This document shows positions 28,701 to 40,556 of a DNA stretch of 64,000 nt, piece after piece (position 1 is the first letter of the stretch; each line of letters starts with the position of its first letter). Below the pieces are notes generated by a model. The model was given only the letters and a program-made list of their open reading frames with translations. It was not told the DNA's origin and made no database searches. The position numbers and the translations under genes were made by a program. The stretch covers positions 4,046,761 to 4,110,760 of the forward strand of contig NC_084889.1 of assembly GCF_958979055.1 (NCBI RefSeq), read 5' to 3'. Origin of the DNA: Alnus glutinosa. Lineage: Eukaryota; Streptophyta; Magnoliopsida; Fagales; Betulaceae.

Positions 28701-29631
28701 CCTCAATCACTTCTTATTCTACAACACACAAATATTCCACAATACAATTACTTACCAACCAAGCACAGAGCCGGTTTGAAACAGAGAGAATTAATTGTTG
28801 GTGAAAAGCAACAACTTCATAATTTATTGGCTAGCGTGACAAGTTCTATACTTTTAAAAAAAAAAAAATGTAACATGTGTTACGTGAACTGCCGTATCAA
28901 TTTATAGACGTGATAAGTAACATGTGACGGTCCATACACACGTGAAAATATCCTAACTAAAAAATTTAGGAAAAAATTAAATAAATAAATTATTTTCCTG
29001 ATTTCTTTTTTTATTAAAGATATATATATATATATATATTTTTAAGGGAAGGGGGCGTTGCAATCCCAATGTTAATTCGGGGAGACATTCCAACAAGATT
29101 CGAAAATTGATTAGAAATTGTTTGATAGTAGATAGATAAATGTACTTTTCCCCGATAAATTATTTGTTGTCCGTAAACGAATAGAACAAAAAATTTGAAC
29201 CCTGAAAACAAAAAAAGCTTTAACAAGCATAGCAGAACTTACTCACCAGAGTGAGGAGTTATCCAATCACACCGTTTTGGCGGACCCGAAATCTTCGGCG
29301 AAGACAACGCCACGGCCTCGGCGCCGTCCGGGACGACCTTCACGGGCCCAAACCCGTTGCGCCTCACCGTCGGAGAATTCACCGTTTTCTTCGCCGAGGA
29401 ACCGCTAGAAGAAGAATCCGAAGAGCACGAGCTGTCGATTGAGACATTGTTCCGCACGGCCGGTGCAGGAATTTCGGAGGCACGATTTCTCTGACGCTGT
29501 GGCTTTTTCGGGTTCTCGGCCTTCCGTTTCAGTTCTTCGGAAACCCTAACTCTGTTCCCCGCCAGACCCAGAATGGCTCGGGGCTCCGAAACCGGTTTAG
29601 CGGATAATTGAAGCTTAGTGGCCACAGACAT
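25727..29631 (-). CDS. TAG-type 3-methyladenine DNA glycosylase I
   Basis: Four exons on the minus strand: 29631-29247, 27307-27166, 27078-26937 and 26062-25727; 1005 nt, 334 residues. The family removes 3-methyladenine from DNA as the first step of base excision repair, in nucleus or plastid. A serine- and lysine-rich leader of about 118 residues precedes the domain. Seen: Cys121 and His136 at the domain start and HLLTC (His294, Cys298), which match the four zinc ligands of bacterial TAG; FHDEEWGVPV at 135-144; LSWPAIL at 163-169; YCWSFVNHKP at 234-243; and GFRCVGPTVVYSFMQ near 272-286. The position of E. coli Glu38 is Ser157 here, as I remember for other plant members. In intron 3 the donor GTAATC after AAG (26937) was chosen because it restores KVQQEFGSF. 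Intron 1 (27308-29246) is 1.9 kb and holds a pseudogene pair. Confidence 0.93.
26164..26588. mobile_element. MITE in intron 3 of the TAG gene
   Basis: Left end AGAGGAAACTACACTTACC is matched inverted by GTGTAGTTTCCCT at 26576-26588, and the similarity runs inwards (AACTTTCAC/AACTTTTACCTCAATT, AATGTC). About 425 bp, no coding content. Target duplication not resolved. Confidence 0.65.
27370..27560 (-). pseudogene. Enoyl-CoA delta-isomerase (ECI) fragment, minus arm
   Basis: Reading the minus strand in shifting frames gives ALITT, HGMFSNGLYLA, AAGPSSAA, FHHMVDSFRLVV and MPTIS. These follow the order of plant peroxisomal delta3,delta2-enoyl-CoA isomerases (crotonase fold; the family has ALITT...FFSNGFDLAWA...HHMVESFKPVVAALL...LPMPTIAA). 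Stops interrupt it after LYLA and at least one frame change is needed, so it is not functional. It lies inside intron 1 of the TAG gene and faces a second fragment of the same region on the plus strand. Confidence 0.7.
27553..27760 (+). pseudogene. Enoyl-CoA delta-isomerase (ECI) fragment, plus arm
   Basis: On the plus strand the DNA reads AANGLDLVWA, a stop, AAGSSSATLNRL, YHVVDSFRPVVATLFS, VPMPTINA and then NGHDLRNY. This is the same stretch of the isomerase as the minus arm but closer to the family consensus (LDLVWA, SFRPVVATL, PMPTI). It is a fragment of perhaps 65 codons with an internal stop. Arms 27416-27512 and 27562-27658, both 97 nt, are inverted copies with about three quarters identity by eye, 49 nt apart. 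Confidence 0.75.
28191..28398 (-). mobile_element. tRNA-derived SINE in TAG intron 1
   Basis: On the minus strand it starts TGGTCAGGGGTAAC, an A-box-like word, then has AGTTCCGATTCCTC, B-box-like, and ends after about 200 bp in a long A tail (T run at 28195-28220 on plus). TTGGTAA occurs on both sides (28184-28190 and 28399-28405) and may be the target duplication. Confidence 0.6.
28509..28762 (-). mobile_element. MITE family B, copy 1
   Basis: AT-rich element from AGTTTGGCAA to TTACCAACC. Read on the minus strand it aligns with 36978-37215: GGTAAGTAATTGTGGAATA / GGTAAATAATTGTGGAATA at the start, GTTGATGTAATATAAAA in the middle and a GCCAAAC end. Short inverted ends of the GTTTGG type. It lies in TAG intron 1. 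Confidence 0.65.
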
Positions 29632-29639
29632 TGCTGAAC

Positions 29640-30990
29640 AAAGTTTTAACACTTCAAAAACCCCGCTGTTCTAGCCTTGCGTGTTTGATTGGAGCTCTAA
29701 AACGACGACGGTCAAGCCGAAGTTCTGTTTTACAATGGACTCATTACTTAATATGGGCCAATGTTTTCTGGATTTCTGTGGTGAGAGAGGAAATCAGGGA
29801 AAGAATAGAGGGCAAAAAGGCTTGGTGAGAATAGGAAGGAAATGGGGTTAAGGAGCTGAGAGGAGAGAAACAGAGGAGGGCGTGGAACGGAGACAGTGGA
29901 CTGAGCAGAGAAGGACGGGTTTTTGGAGGTTTTAAAAACGGCAAGTTGAAATGGGTTAAGGTACCGGTAGCAGCCGGTGACAGTGCTGGCGTGCGGGTGA
30001 CCGTTTACCGCTTTGGCTTTTTAAAGAGATGGAAAATTTGGGCCGAATGCCTAATTTACCCCTGTTTGGTGGCTATGAACTGCACTGGTGCCATGCCATA
30101 TCTTTGACTATGAATAGCCATTTATGTCGGTAAATAGATGATTAAGAAATAATTGCTATTGTGTTAAGCATTGCTTTTAGTACAAATCAACCTAATTAAT
30201 GATTGAAATGATTATACGTGTGGGATCACACCGATTTGGTATTGTGTAAGGGCACCTCTCTCATTGCCATCATAATATAGCACATTTTGGGACGCTCCGC
30301 TATCTTTATTTTAAATTGTTAATATTTGTGCAAATGAATTATTCCGTTACAAAAACATATCACAAAGATTTATAAGTTTTTTTCAAAATCAAAGAGTCTA
30401 TTTGTAATAATCGAAGAGTAATATTAAAAGCTATATTTTTATCTCATTATTATTTTATTTTGATGATGTGACAATGTCAGTCAGTCATTGAATTTTTCTT
30501 TTTCAAGAACTAATTCAAAGATTAAGTAACATCGTCACTATAACAAAATGAATTAGTAATAAAATAAACGTGTGATTGCTAACATTAATCGGTATTAAAT
30601 AGGTGGTGAGTAATTGGGAAGAAGCAAAAAGGGTACCTATGGTATTTCGTTCTCAGAGTATACCAGCAAAGCAAGTGAACCTTAGGCAATGCGTCGCATT
30701 CGGTTGGTAATGTAAAATGGGTGCCGTGTGGTATATAGATTGGTGGGGAAGTTCCTTTACCGTTAACAAAAAGGATCCAAAGTTCCTCACCAAGAGGGGG
30801 GGGACAATAGTGGGTAGCCAACGGCTATAAGACCTGGTCGATCGCGAAAATTCTAAAGATGGGCCGGGCCATATGCACCTTGACAGAGATCGAGAAAGTT
30901 AGGCTGCAAAGATGGAAAGCTGCTTTAACTCAAGGCCCATTGTGTCCATGAGATATAGATTAGTGGATTAATAATGGGCTTTGATTGCTG
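29640..30990. other. Promoter of the TAG gene and spacer
   Basis: 29640-29950 should carry the TAG promoter and 5' UTR (minus strand). Further right is AT-rich spacer with the word GATGTGACAATGTCAGTCAGTCATTG near 30462, seen in similar form near 31140 and 32115, which marks an old dispersed repeat. No gene recognised. Confidence 0.45.
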
Positions 30991-30992
30991 CA

Positions 30993-31093
30993 CTACAGCA
31001 ACATAACATCAGTACAACGTCCCCTCACATGAGGGTGGAGCCCAGAGTTTTTGGGCCCCAACCTCATGTAAGGGGGGTGTTGTGCTGTTGTAG
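30993..31093. mobile_element. Hairpin MITE family C, copy 1
   Basis: Foldback of about 100 bp: CTACAGCAACA...CCCTCACATGAGG on the left pairs with CCTCATGTAAGGGGGG...TGCTGTTGTAG on the right. The loop region is GTGGAGCCCAGAG. A second member is at 35576-35684. Confidence 0.7.
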
Positions 31094-31099
31094 TAAAAC

Positions 31100-32373
31100 T
31101 AACATTTCCCATTAATAATACTATATACTACACGAATATCTAATTATACTGATGTGGCAGTGTCATGTCAGTTTCTTCTTGAATCAACCATTGTTAAAAA
31201 AAAATGAAAAATTTAATAGTGAATTGATGCTAATGCATTAGTATAGTAAGATGCTTTTGAGATATTATTACTCTTTGAAGAAAACGCATGGGCCAAGTTG
31301 TTTTTACTATTATCTAAGAGCATCGATCTCCAACAAAAAAGTCAAACGGCTCATAATAATCAAATTTAACTATTATGAGTTTTTTTTTTTCTCCAGCAGA
31401 ATATGCAGAATATAAATCTTCATTTTAGTGTGAATAGTAAGGTTTTCTGCTGATTCATTATTTACATTATAAAGAGTTTTTTACTATTTTGTCTCTCTCC
31501 TTCTCCATCTTTCACTCTCTCTCTCTCTCTCCTCTTTTTTTCATACTCTTTTCCACATAAAATATAATTTAAAGAAAATAAATAATAAAATATAGAATCT
31601 GTTAAAGATTGCATAGAAAAATGAGTAGTTAAAATATAAATTTGTACTTTTTCAATAGTTATTTTGACTATTTTTGTTGAAGATATTTTAAGTTGGTTGA
31701 CTCAGTAGTTTAGGAATAGACGGTTTTTTTTTTAAAAAAAAAAAAAAAAATTAAGTTTATTAAAAATATATGTAAGAATTGCATATTATAAAAACATATG
31801 TAAATTTAATAGATTGATTATAAAATAATTCATTTAATTCGGTTCGATCGACAAAAAGAAAAAGAAAAAGTAATGCACCAACCTCAATGTTGACTTGATT
31901 GGGTTTTGTATGTTGCTTTGGCGGGAAACAAAGAGAAAGGCCATATCCAGGTGTTGGAGGTCGAAGAGCCGTAGGTTAAATGGGTATGTCATTGTTGTAA
32001 CCTCGATAGGCTAATTGACGCATAGATAGCATGCAAGAAGACTTGCATTCTGCTATTTAGGAAAGACTAATTCTATATGCACTACGCTTTTTATTATATT
32101 TTTATATAATTTTATTGATGTGGGCATTATCAATCAGTTATTGGATTTTTCACTTTTATTTTATTTTATTTTTTTGAAGAGTTGTTTCATGAGCGGATGA
32201 GTAATGTCACATCAGTAAAATGGGATAAAACAGAGTAAACGTATGGTGTAAGCATAAAAATTTAAAGTAATGTTAGATACTACTTTTTTATCATACAATT
32301 AATAATACACAATGTTGATGTAGCAAGTTCAAATAGACTTTGGATATTTATTTTTATTCTATTTTATTTTAAT
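31100..32373. other. AT-rich spacer, no gene seen
   Basis: Contains a (CT)n run near 31510 and worn repeat words with GATGTGGCAGTGTCA near 31150. 31720-31750 is an A/T homopolymer run. Nothing coding. Confidence 0.45.
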
Positions 32374-32387
32374 AATGACTAATCTAA

Positions 32388-33417
32388 CACTTCAAGCTAT
32401 AACACTTATAGTTTATAAGAATAACCTTGCTAAACTCCCGATACTTTCTAGAGAGAGAGAGAGCATTGATAGATTTTGTGGCGAGGGGGGAGGGAGGTTT
32501 TTACGCCTCTCTCCTCCCCATGCTGTCTTTTTTTGTGACCTTCTAAAAGGTCTTTTGTCTTCCCCATAGTTAGATTCATGGGTGTTTTGCCTCCTAACTT
32601 TTAGGGTTATGGAGTGGTTTTCCTCTCTGGTTTGTAGAACCAGTAAAGTGTGTTTTTTTTTAGTGTTTGGTTGTGTTTTTGTATTTGTATTTCTGGCAGG
32701 AATGACAAGCAGGATGGATCGTTTGGGGTGAGAATTTCTAGCCGAGTTCACTATTTTCTTCGCTTTCGTCGCTAGATCTACACGCCCATCCGCCGGGCTT
32801 TTCGAGACACGCGCCTCTTAGTGGAGTTCGCTGTCGCTCTCCGGCCCTAACCCCTTCAGCCACGGCCATGTGGGTTTACGGTGGTTGGTGCGTGGCCTGC
32901 ACACGCTAAGGCTTTCATTATCTGTTTCTGTGAGTGTGGGTCACGGGTCTCTTTTCTTGGCCTCAGCCAGTAGTGGGGAGGGTTTCCGGCGGTCGGCTGT
33001 CACTGGGGTGGTGTTCGTATACGGTGTGTGTACAACACGCGCTAGCACCGGCGAGATTTTTCGACGACCGCTTGTTTGATGTTTCTGTTTGTGGATTTGT
33101 TTGTTGTTTTGTGTTCCTTGTATTTTTTTTTCTTCTTCAAGTTTGTCTATGGGTATTCAGATATTATTGGTTTGCTTTAGGGCTTGTTTTGCCCGAATCA
33201 GCATTCTCATCTTTAGAAATGGTGCTTACATGTAGAAAATGGCTCAAATGTCTGATCTTGTAATATTTGTTTATTTGTAAGCAACACCCAAGTCAAATCT
33301 TCTCGCTTAGTGGGTAGCATGTGTTTGTATTTCTACTCACTGTGATGTGTCCTCGGGCTTGTTGGATTTTAAGGCAAGGAGCCTTGAGCTCACTGTTTCA
33401 AAAAAAAAAAAAAAAAC
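32388..33417 (+). mobile_element. LINE-type retroposon, hairpin family, copy 2
   Basis: Flanked by the 14-bp direct repeat AATGACTAATCTAA (32374-32387 and 33418-33431) with a 3' A tail. After a (GA)n run it has the hairpin arms GGGGGGAGGGAGG / CCTCTCTCCTCCCC (near 32486-32520), the small stem GACCTT/AAGGTC, then a GC-rich middle including GTGCGTG/CACACGC (32888-32906) and GTACAACACGCGC. About 1030 bp, no reverse transcriptase. Open frames across the middle are by-products of its GC content. Confidence 0.8.
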
Positions 33418-33589
33418 AATGACTAATCTAAGGGTTAGTTGGGAGTACTACATCAACATTATAGAATAAAAATATAATTTATAGCATTACTCTAAAATTG
33501 GAGCTGAATGCGTGTGACTAAAAATAAGGAAAAAATGAAAAATCAAACCTTATAGATTACTTGATTTACAATTAGCTTCCTGTTGTGTC

Positions 33590-34080
33590 AAAATGAACTT
33601 AGACTATGCCAAAAAAGCAAATCACACCCTCCAATCAAATTCTGTCAAAACACTTAATAAATTCCGTTAGTGTGCCACGTCAGCACCAACAAAATGAGAA
33701 CACGTGTCACTCTTAATAAAAAAAAAAAAAATATATAAATATATAAAACTATAAAAATTAAATAAATTAAAAACTAGGAATTATTATTCCAATTTTTTTT
33801 TTAAAAAAAGAAAATAAAAGAAAATAAAATGAATGAAAGTGGGTAGCTCATCAATCACCTCCTTTGGTTGGGGTGGCTCGTGGGCCACCCCATAGGAAAC
33901 TGGGGTGGTGCGCGCCACCCCAAAGCTATCGCTGGCTGGCTCATGGGAGTGGTTGCGTGCCACCCACGACTACATCTTGGGTGGCCTTCGAGCCACACCC
34001 AGCCACCACCAGGGTGGCTCGAAAACCACCCCCAACACTTAGGTGGCCCGTGAGCCACTCATTTTTTGTTTTGTTTTTTT
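33590..34080. repeat. GC-rich GGGTGGC/GCCACCC palindromic cluster
   Basis: 33850-34065 is a chain of short inverted words such as GGGTGGCTCGTGGGCCACCC and GGGTGGTGCGCGCCACCCC, repeated about five times with changes, within AT-rich flanks. This is the type of subterminal filler seen in some plant MITEs. Several frames are open only because of this biased composition. Confidence 0.6.
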
Positions 34081-34406
34081 TTTTAAAAAAAAAATACAAT
34101 AGTTTTAATATGTATATATATATATATATATATATTAAGAGGTACACATGTTATTTTATTGATGCTAACACGGAACACTAACATAATTTGATTGCATTTT
34201 ATTTTTATTTTTGATGTATACTCCATGAACCTCAAAGTTTAGCTTGATACTACAACGAATTAATTTTATTATTTTATATCAAGTAAATCACGAAATTTTG
34301 CATTTTTTTTCATCAACATAATGCATCACACTACACATAAGAGCAACTTCGACAGAGTAACCAAATAATTCATAATAATCAAATTTTGTTATTACAAACG
34401 TTTTTC

Positions 34407-35337
34407 ATCTTTAACAATTTTTTTTTTTTAACAGAAAAACCGACCTCCATTGATATATAAAACGCCTGAAGGCAAATACAGTGAATAGAGGTACAAAACT
34501 CCCTACACACTAACCCATAATTTTTTTTGACTTAGGCGTTGCCTATAAATACCAAATATTACAGGAATAGACATATGAGCCCCTTTTTAACAATAAAGCT
34601 CCTCAACAAAAGAAAAATGGTTGATCTAACTATCAAGCCATTAAAAGTCCAATAATATCTGAAAATTTAACAGACAAACTTGTAAAAACCACATTAAAAC
34701 ATCGAAAAACCAAAACAGAAAACACCAAATCATAGATCCGGCGTCGGGGGAGACTGCCGTCGCCGGAGACGCCGCGTGTAGACCACATGTCGTCCCTATG
34801 AACCCCACTGCAGTAGGCGGCCGCTAGGAACCACCGGTCACGACATGGAAGACGGAACGTGGCTGCCCAAGGAGGAGATCCTTGGCGCGTGCTGGCCACA
34901 CACCGGGCACTGAAGTCCGACGAGGCTGTGGCTTGAGGTGCCAGAACCAGAGGAGGCTGTTAAACACTATAGAAGGGCGCGTGTCATGTTGGCTCTGGCG
35001 GATAGACACAAATTTGACCTCAACAGTAGATGGAGAAAAAAGAAAGCCCCGCTAGTTATTGCCGATGACATGCCGGTGCTGCTTCTTGATGCCTTGCTGC
35101 CTAAAAAAATTGAATAGAAAAAACAAACAATAACATCATTGCCCTTGAAGGACTAGGAAAAGCTCTAACTCCACTAAATCTATCTAGGGAGAAACAAAAA
35201 CTCCATACCCTAAAACGGATTAGGAGATAACCAAAACAAGAAACCTAAACCACCATGGGAGGAGGGAAGCATGGCGCCTCCCTCCTCCTCGAACATCGAT
35301 CTCGCCCTCCTTTCTCTCTCTCTCTGAGCGCCATGCT
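34407..35337 (-). mobile_element. LINE-type retroposon, hairpin family, copy 4 (reverse)
   Basis: Read on the minus strand: a (GA)n start near 35335, the GA-rich hairpin CGAGGAGGAGGGAGG...CTTCCCTCCTCC (about 35290-35255), a GC-rich middle with GGTGTGTG/CACGCGCC (34904-34884), a 3' part ending ATCAATGGAGGTCGG and an A tail at about 34418-34430. The 3' end resembles copy 3 (ATCAATGAAGGT). I did not find a clear target-site duplication, so the ends are approximate. Confidence 0.7.
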
Positions 35338-35575
35338 AATCAGTGTGTTAAATATTATATATTTTTTTCCTCTTGTGCGAAGAATTATTAAAGAGGATAT
35401 TTACTTTAGACGTTAGAATATTTTATTTTTATTATTATTATAATTATTATTATTATTCGAAGAGCAAGATCAACGAGCAGCCCAGCTCCTCCGGCAATTG
35501 AGTGTGACAAGTGTCATCACATGTACTCAGAGAAGGAGAGGGGATCAAGATCTAAGAAATGAAAAATGTTAGATT

Positions 35576-35684
35576 TACAACACCAATATAATAACCGCAC
35601 AACAATCCCTCATATGATGGTGGGCCCTAGTATGTGGGACCTACCCTCATGTGAGGGGTTGTTGTGCAGTTGTGATGGTGTAGT
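35576..35684. mobile_element. Hairpin MITE family C, copy 2
   Basis: Foldback of about 109 bp: TACAACACCA...CGCACAACAATCCCTCA pairs with TGAGGGGTTGTTGTGCAG...TGGTGTAGTA. Shares the CCCTCA-TGTGAGGGG core and GTGGGCC-type loop with 30993-31093. Confidence 0.7.
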
Positions 35685-35699
35685 ACAATAATCAAATCC

Positions 35700-36260
35700 C
35701 CTAAGAAATTGCCGTGGACAGCAAGTTTGACAAACAAGACTAAGATCATGCCACGTAAACCCCTATTAAATTTTACTTTTTAAATCAAAATTTACTCCTT
35801 TTTTTTTTTTTTTCTTATCTTTTTTTCTTATAAGGGATAAACACATTTTTGGTAGGTATGGTTTAAAGTTTTTAGTCTTTAATTTTTAGAGCTCTTTATT
35901 TTATTTTTTAACTTTTTTACATTATGACAATTGTCTACTCTCAAGAGTTGACACGTGGACAACCTTTAGTTTTTGGATGAAAAAATTAACATAGGTACCA
36001 TCTTTGTTTTTTTTCCTAAAACTCAAATACATATGTGATACGAATTAAAATACAAAAAGTAAAAAATAAAGACTTTAAACCACGGATACCAATACCTTAT
36101 TTAACCCTTATTTTTATTCCATTTCTCCCCCACTTTTCTACATCTTATTCTTCTTAATTTCTCCTCTCTACCCCATTTTAAACAAGGCTAAGAACATACC
36201 ATGTAAACCCCTTATTAAATTTTAATTTTAAAAAATGATTGATGTGGTATCTTTTTAGGA
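35700..36260. other. AT-rich spacer, no gene seen
   Basis: Two copies of CATGCCACGTAAACCCC / CATACCATGTAAACCCC with TATTAAATTTTA (35747 and 36195) show a local duplication about 450 bp apart. No coding potential. Confidence 0.4.
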
Positions 36261-36268
36261 TATGGTGT

Positions 36269-36550
36269 GTTTGGGATTGCGATTTTGTAAATAAAAAATA
36301 CGATTTTAAACCAAATCACAGAAAATGAATCGTTTGAGAATTGCGTTTTTAAGAAATTGCGAATTGAAAACGCAGAAAACTGTTTTTTCAAATCTTAGGC
36401 AATGGATATTTTTTGAAAACGTAAAATTTTAAAGTTAATTTGTAATTTTAAAAGTCAATGTACGATTTTGTCAAATACTTTATTACGTTTTCATAAATCA
36501 CCTTTAAAAATCGTTATTTTTAAATTATATTTTTTAAAATCATAAATTCC
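36269..36550 (+). mobile_element. MITE family A, copy 2
   Basis: Starts GTTTGGGATTGCGATTTTG and ends TTTTAAAATCATAAATTCC. Aligns along its length with 8868-9167 (shared words AAATCACAGAAAATGAATCG, TTTTTTCAAATC, TTTTTTGAAAACGTA). AT-rich and non-coding. Confidence 0.65.
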
Positions 36551-36977
36551 AATGTACCCTGATACGTCATAATTGCCGTGAATCTTGACAAGGAGAAGCC
36601 GGTCGTTTATATTTGAAGCCAAAAAATTAAATAATTGTTAAGGGCAAAATTATTTAAAAAAAATTAAATAACAATTTCACCGGCCGTTTCCGTATCTCGC
36701 ATGTCACGGACAGCTTCTATCCGTGGTGTGATGATCACAAGTGGGTCATTTTTTTATTTTTTATTTTATAGATTACAAGTGGGTCATTTATGTACGTGGC
36801 AACTGGCAAACATTTAAGATCCACGACGTCCAAATGTGTAGCGGTCAGATAACTCAGATCAATAATATGTTGTCTGTCCCCTGAAGTCCACTCGGCACGT
36901 CAGCAATGCTCTCGAACGTTCATCTATTGCTCTTTGTTCTATCTGTCATCTATGATTATTGATCAAGTCGTTAACTT

Positions 36978-37215
36978 GTTTGGTAAATAATTGTGGAATA
37001 AAATATTTATTTAAATAATTATAAAAAGTGGTTGATGTAATATAAAATTTGTGAATATTTTATGAAAAAGTGATAAAGTTTTATTTTATAGTAAGTTTTT
37101 TTATTTGAATAATAATAAAAAATTATTGATGTGATGTAAAAAATGTAAAAAAGTTAGAATATTTTTTATTTGATTTTTTTATGAGAATTGAAAATTTAAG
37201 AATGGGTTGCCAAAC
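36978..37215 (+). mobile_element. MITE family B, copy 2
   Basis: Runs from GTTTGGTAAATAATTGTGG to GGTTGCCAAAC, with short inverted ends. It is the same family as 28509-28762 in the other orientation. Non-coding. Confidence 0.65.
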
Positions 37216-37219
37216 AGCT

Positions 37220-39085
37220 AACGTAGTTTCAAATCAATTTTTAAGAAACTTCTCTCCATTATAAAAAGATTTATTAAAAATTAGAGTGCTGTTACGGCAC
37301 TACAATTTATATTATAAATTCTTTATAAATTAATGGGTTAATCATAAAATCATTAAGTAAAAAATTTAATTTAACAATTAAATTAAATAATGACTGACTT
37401 ATTATTTATATGCTCCTTGAATCATTTCTTGTGTTATGGACGTCATGAGAAAATTGTGGTAAAAATTATAATAAACTTATTTTTTTAAAAAAATAATAAA
37501 TAATTCGAAGGTGACGGTGAAATCCAACAAACAACTGTCCCAGTTGATGGGGGCCCTTGTATCACTTACGGGCCAATTTATGGCATTCCGAACATGGCAT
37601 ATATGCATAGGAAGAGAAGATGAGAATATTTCATAACAAAAGCAAAAAATAATACGAATGGGGTGCTTATTCTTCATCAACAATTAAGTATAAGGCATAA
37701 GGTTCTTAATTGAACAAGTTTTAAAAAAAGGCAGATGCTAAGTTTGAATTTCAGCTGCCACACATTAGTCGTTACGTTCATTTTATCCAAAAAGTTATTT
37801 GGAGTAACACAGTTTTTATTATAAATTTTTTACAAATTCACGTAAGGGTCTATGTTTTATATATCAAAATGAGCGAAATGTGAATGGTCATGTGTCGGTC
37901 CACATTTTAGTAGTTAATGTATTAAGTTATGTGGACTGTTATGTTAGTTTGTAAACATGGTAAGTGTAATGTGGACTACTACGTGGCGGTCGACATTTTG
38001 GTGACTGACATAATAAGTGTTACGTAAACTACTATGCTAGTTTGTGAGGAAATTATATTAAAAACTATAATACTCCTAACAATATTCTTTTAAAAATTTA
38101 TCTGTTGCTTATTTCTTACAAAATAGATGCCTAATAAATAATACTAAAGTCTTTCGAAAAAAAAAAAAAAAACAGAAAAAACGGATGGATCACTATCTAA
38201 TTGAAAACTTTAAGTTGGTTTTGAGTATAATGGTAGTTTATTTAATTTTTATTCCACATTATAAGAATTTATTAATTTGGAAGTAAAATTGATGCATGTG
38301 TATGTTTATCTAACGAGAGGAATTAAGCATATATAAATACAAGTGTTTGTGTAGAGAATAATGTTACACATACACATACACAAATACATATATTTCATCT
38401 CATTGAATCCTCTTTTAACTTTTCAGTTTAGAATCAATAATAGAAATGATATATATAAAAGGCACACTAAAAAGAAATTGTTATTATTATTATTATTATT
38501 TTTTGTCGCTAAAAATACTGAAGTTAAAGTTAGTAACATCAAACCCTTCTCCAATCTCCACATGCGGCGGAAAGTACAAGCATTGGGATTTGGGAGGCCA
38601 TGTCTCCCCCCGATGATCTGAGCATTAATTGCTCATTTGGACTGCATGCATGCATTTCAACGTCACCAGACAAGTCCGCCATGTGGCCCTTCTGAAGGGT
38701 ACTGATCACGTCAGAAGCAACCCATGCACGAGGCATGGGTCACTTGGTTTTTTCATTGATCGAGGTTCCTTATAATTATTTGAAATGATAGAGTTTACTG
38801 TTTGTTCAAAATGAAGAGCCTTCAGATCGGTCGCCTACTACCCCTTCACCCTTTGATAGTAGGCACCACTAAAGAGTGTTCACGTCTAGAGTGTCCAAGC
38901 GGTCAATTAATCGTTGAATAACCACTAATTATTATAACAAATGTACGCTTCTATTCACTCTTGTTCTACCTTTATATACGTGGATTAATAATATAAAAAA
39001 ATAATAGAGAAAGTATAATAAGGCTTTATTTTTTTAATAACATTATTAATTTACATAAACAAAGATAAAATAAGAGTGGGATGAG
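37220..39085. other. AT-rich spacer, no gene seen
   Basis: 37830-38040 holds about three worn units built on ATGTGGACTACTACGTGGCGGTC-type words, roughly 60 bp apart. 38480-38500 has a (TTA)n run. Nothing coding was recognised. Confidence 0.45.
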
Positions 39086-39088
39086 TGT

Positions 39089-39206
39089 CACTACCAAAAA
39101 AAAAAAAAAAAAGTCATTTATGGGCGATTTTTTTCTAGACAGCGGCAGGCGGTTTTTTCAAAATCGTCTGTAAAAAATTTATTATGGACGGTTTGATTAA
39201 ACCTAG
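39089..39206 (+). mobile_element. Fragment of a CACTA-type transposon end
   Basis: Starts with CACTACCAAAAAAA, the typical terminus of En/Spm (CACTA) elements, followed by subterminal words GGGCGATTTTT, GGCGGTTTTTT and GGACGGTTTGATT in both orientations. The similarity stops at about 39206, where a GC-rich stretch begins. Only one end is present. Confidence 0.55.
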
Positions 39207-40044
39207 GATGGCCGGACCCACCTCTGGGTGTGGCTCGCACGCCCACCCCTCCACCTCCTCCAGTAGCCACCCCCTTTTCTTTTCTTTTTTTTTCTTTTTT
39301 TTAAATATTAGTTTCAATATTTTTTATTAATAAATTTAAACCAAATTAATAAACCATTTTTTTTTTTTATCAATTGAGGGCATTTTTGTATTTTAATGAA
39401 AATTAACGTCCAAAATTGGCATATTATGTCCATGTTAACGAGTTTGACTGACGGAAGGGGGCAAAATGGGTAAAGTTGGTAGTTAAATGCTCTTTTTTGG
39501 TCGAGTTGATAGTTCATGGGGGCATCGCGCATTTTTTGGTAGTTTATGGGGGAAAAGGTATTTACTATAATATTTTCGCACTTTAGATGTCCGGTGCTGT
39601 ACAAATTTTATTGTTCACATATTCCAACATGTTTTGTGGAATTGAAGGGGCATGTCTAGGTAGCATTTTATTTTTGAATATTCTTTAAAAACATGTTTGG
39701 GTAGGTTTTTTAAATTCAAATTATACTCAAGTTTTATCAAACTCTTATTAATTTTGTCTCAGATTCTCTAAACCATCTAAATATAATTTTAAAAAATACT
39801 TTTTTGGGTATTCGTAATTTTAAATATAGTAAAAAATAATAGAATATAATACAAATTTTTAAAAATATGACATTTAGAATAAGACAAATATTAAAAAATA
39901 TGACCATTAAGAAAAGACAAACATTCAAAAAAGATTAAATAGAGAAAGAATAAATAAATTCAACAAAATATTATTTAAATAGAATAGTAATAATGAATAG
40001 TTAAAATGGTGAGGTTGTTGGAGTTGTATTAAAAAAGTGGCTCA

Positions 40045-40104
<60 letters not shown>

Positions 40105-40556
40105 CTATTTTAATTAATAAAATTTAGCTAAAAAAAAAAATACTCTAAGTGGCGTAAGACCACTTGCCGGATTCTTATTGTATTCTTAAGAAAGATAATT
40201 AATTTCTGTTCTATTCATAGAGATTACTGTTTTCAATTGAAAAAGGTTACATATAGAGAAGCGGTTTTCAACCACTTGTGCAACATTTTTAATTATTATA
40301 TGTTAGGCATAAACTTTTCCAGGAATTTCCGACACAATTAGAGGAAATCTTTATCCTCTTGGAAAAGGAAGGTCACATCCATATTATTGTAACATATTTT
40401 ATAATTAAAGGAATTTTTTCTCCTTTTGTAAAAGGAAGGTCGGATCCATTTTATTGTACATATTTTTTACTATCGACGTGATATGCATGCGAGTCAAGTG
40501 TATGGAGATAAAATTTGTTGCTTTTTAATATCACATTAATTAGGGTGATGAAATGG
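39207..40556. other. AT-rich spacer with microsatellite
   Basis: 39360-39560 looks like part of a MITE (GTTTATGGGGG and ATGTCC words on opposite strands). 40045-40102 is a long (AT)n microsatellite. Two similar words AAAGGAAGGTC...ATCCAT...TATTGTA occur at 40366 and 40432. No gene. Confidence 0.5.

Noticed and set aside
30585-30821. 78-codon open frame, minus strand
   Set aside because: No motif, no splice context, no neighbour support.
32870-33263. Open frames of 70-110 codons
   Set aside because: They lie inside the GC-rich middle of a non-autonomous retroposon and share no product with the other three copies.
33855-34181. Several overlapping open frames on both strands
   Set aside because: They come from repeated GGGTGGC/GCCACCC words; no protein family fits.
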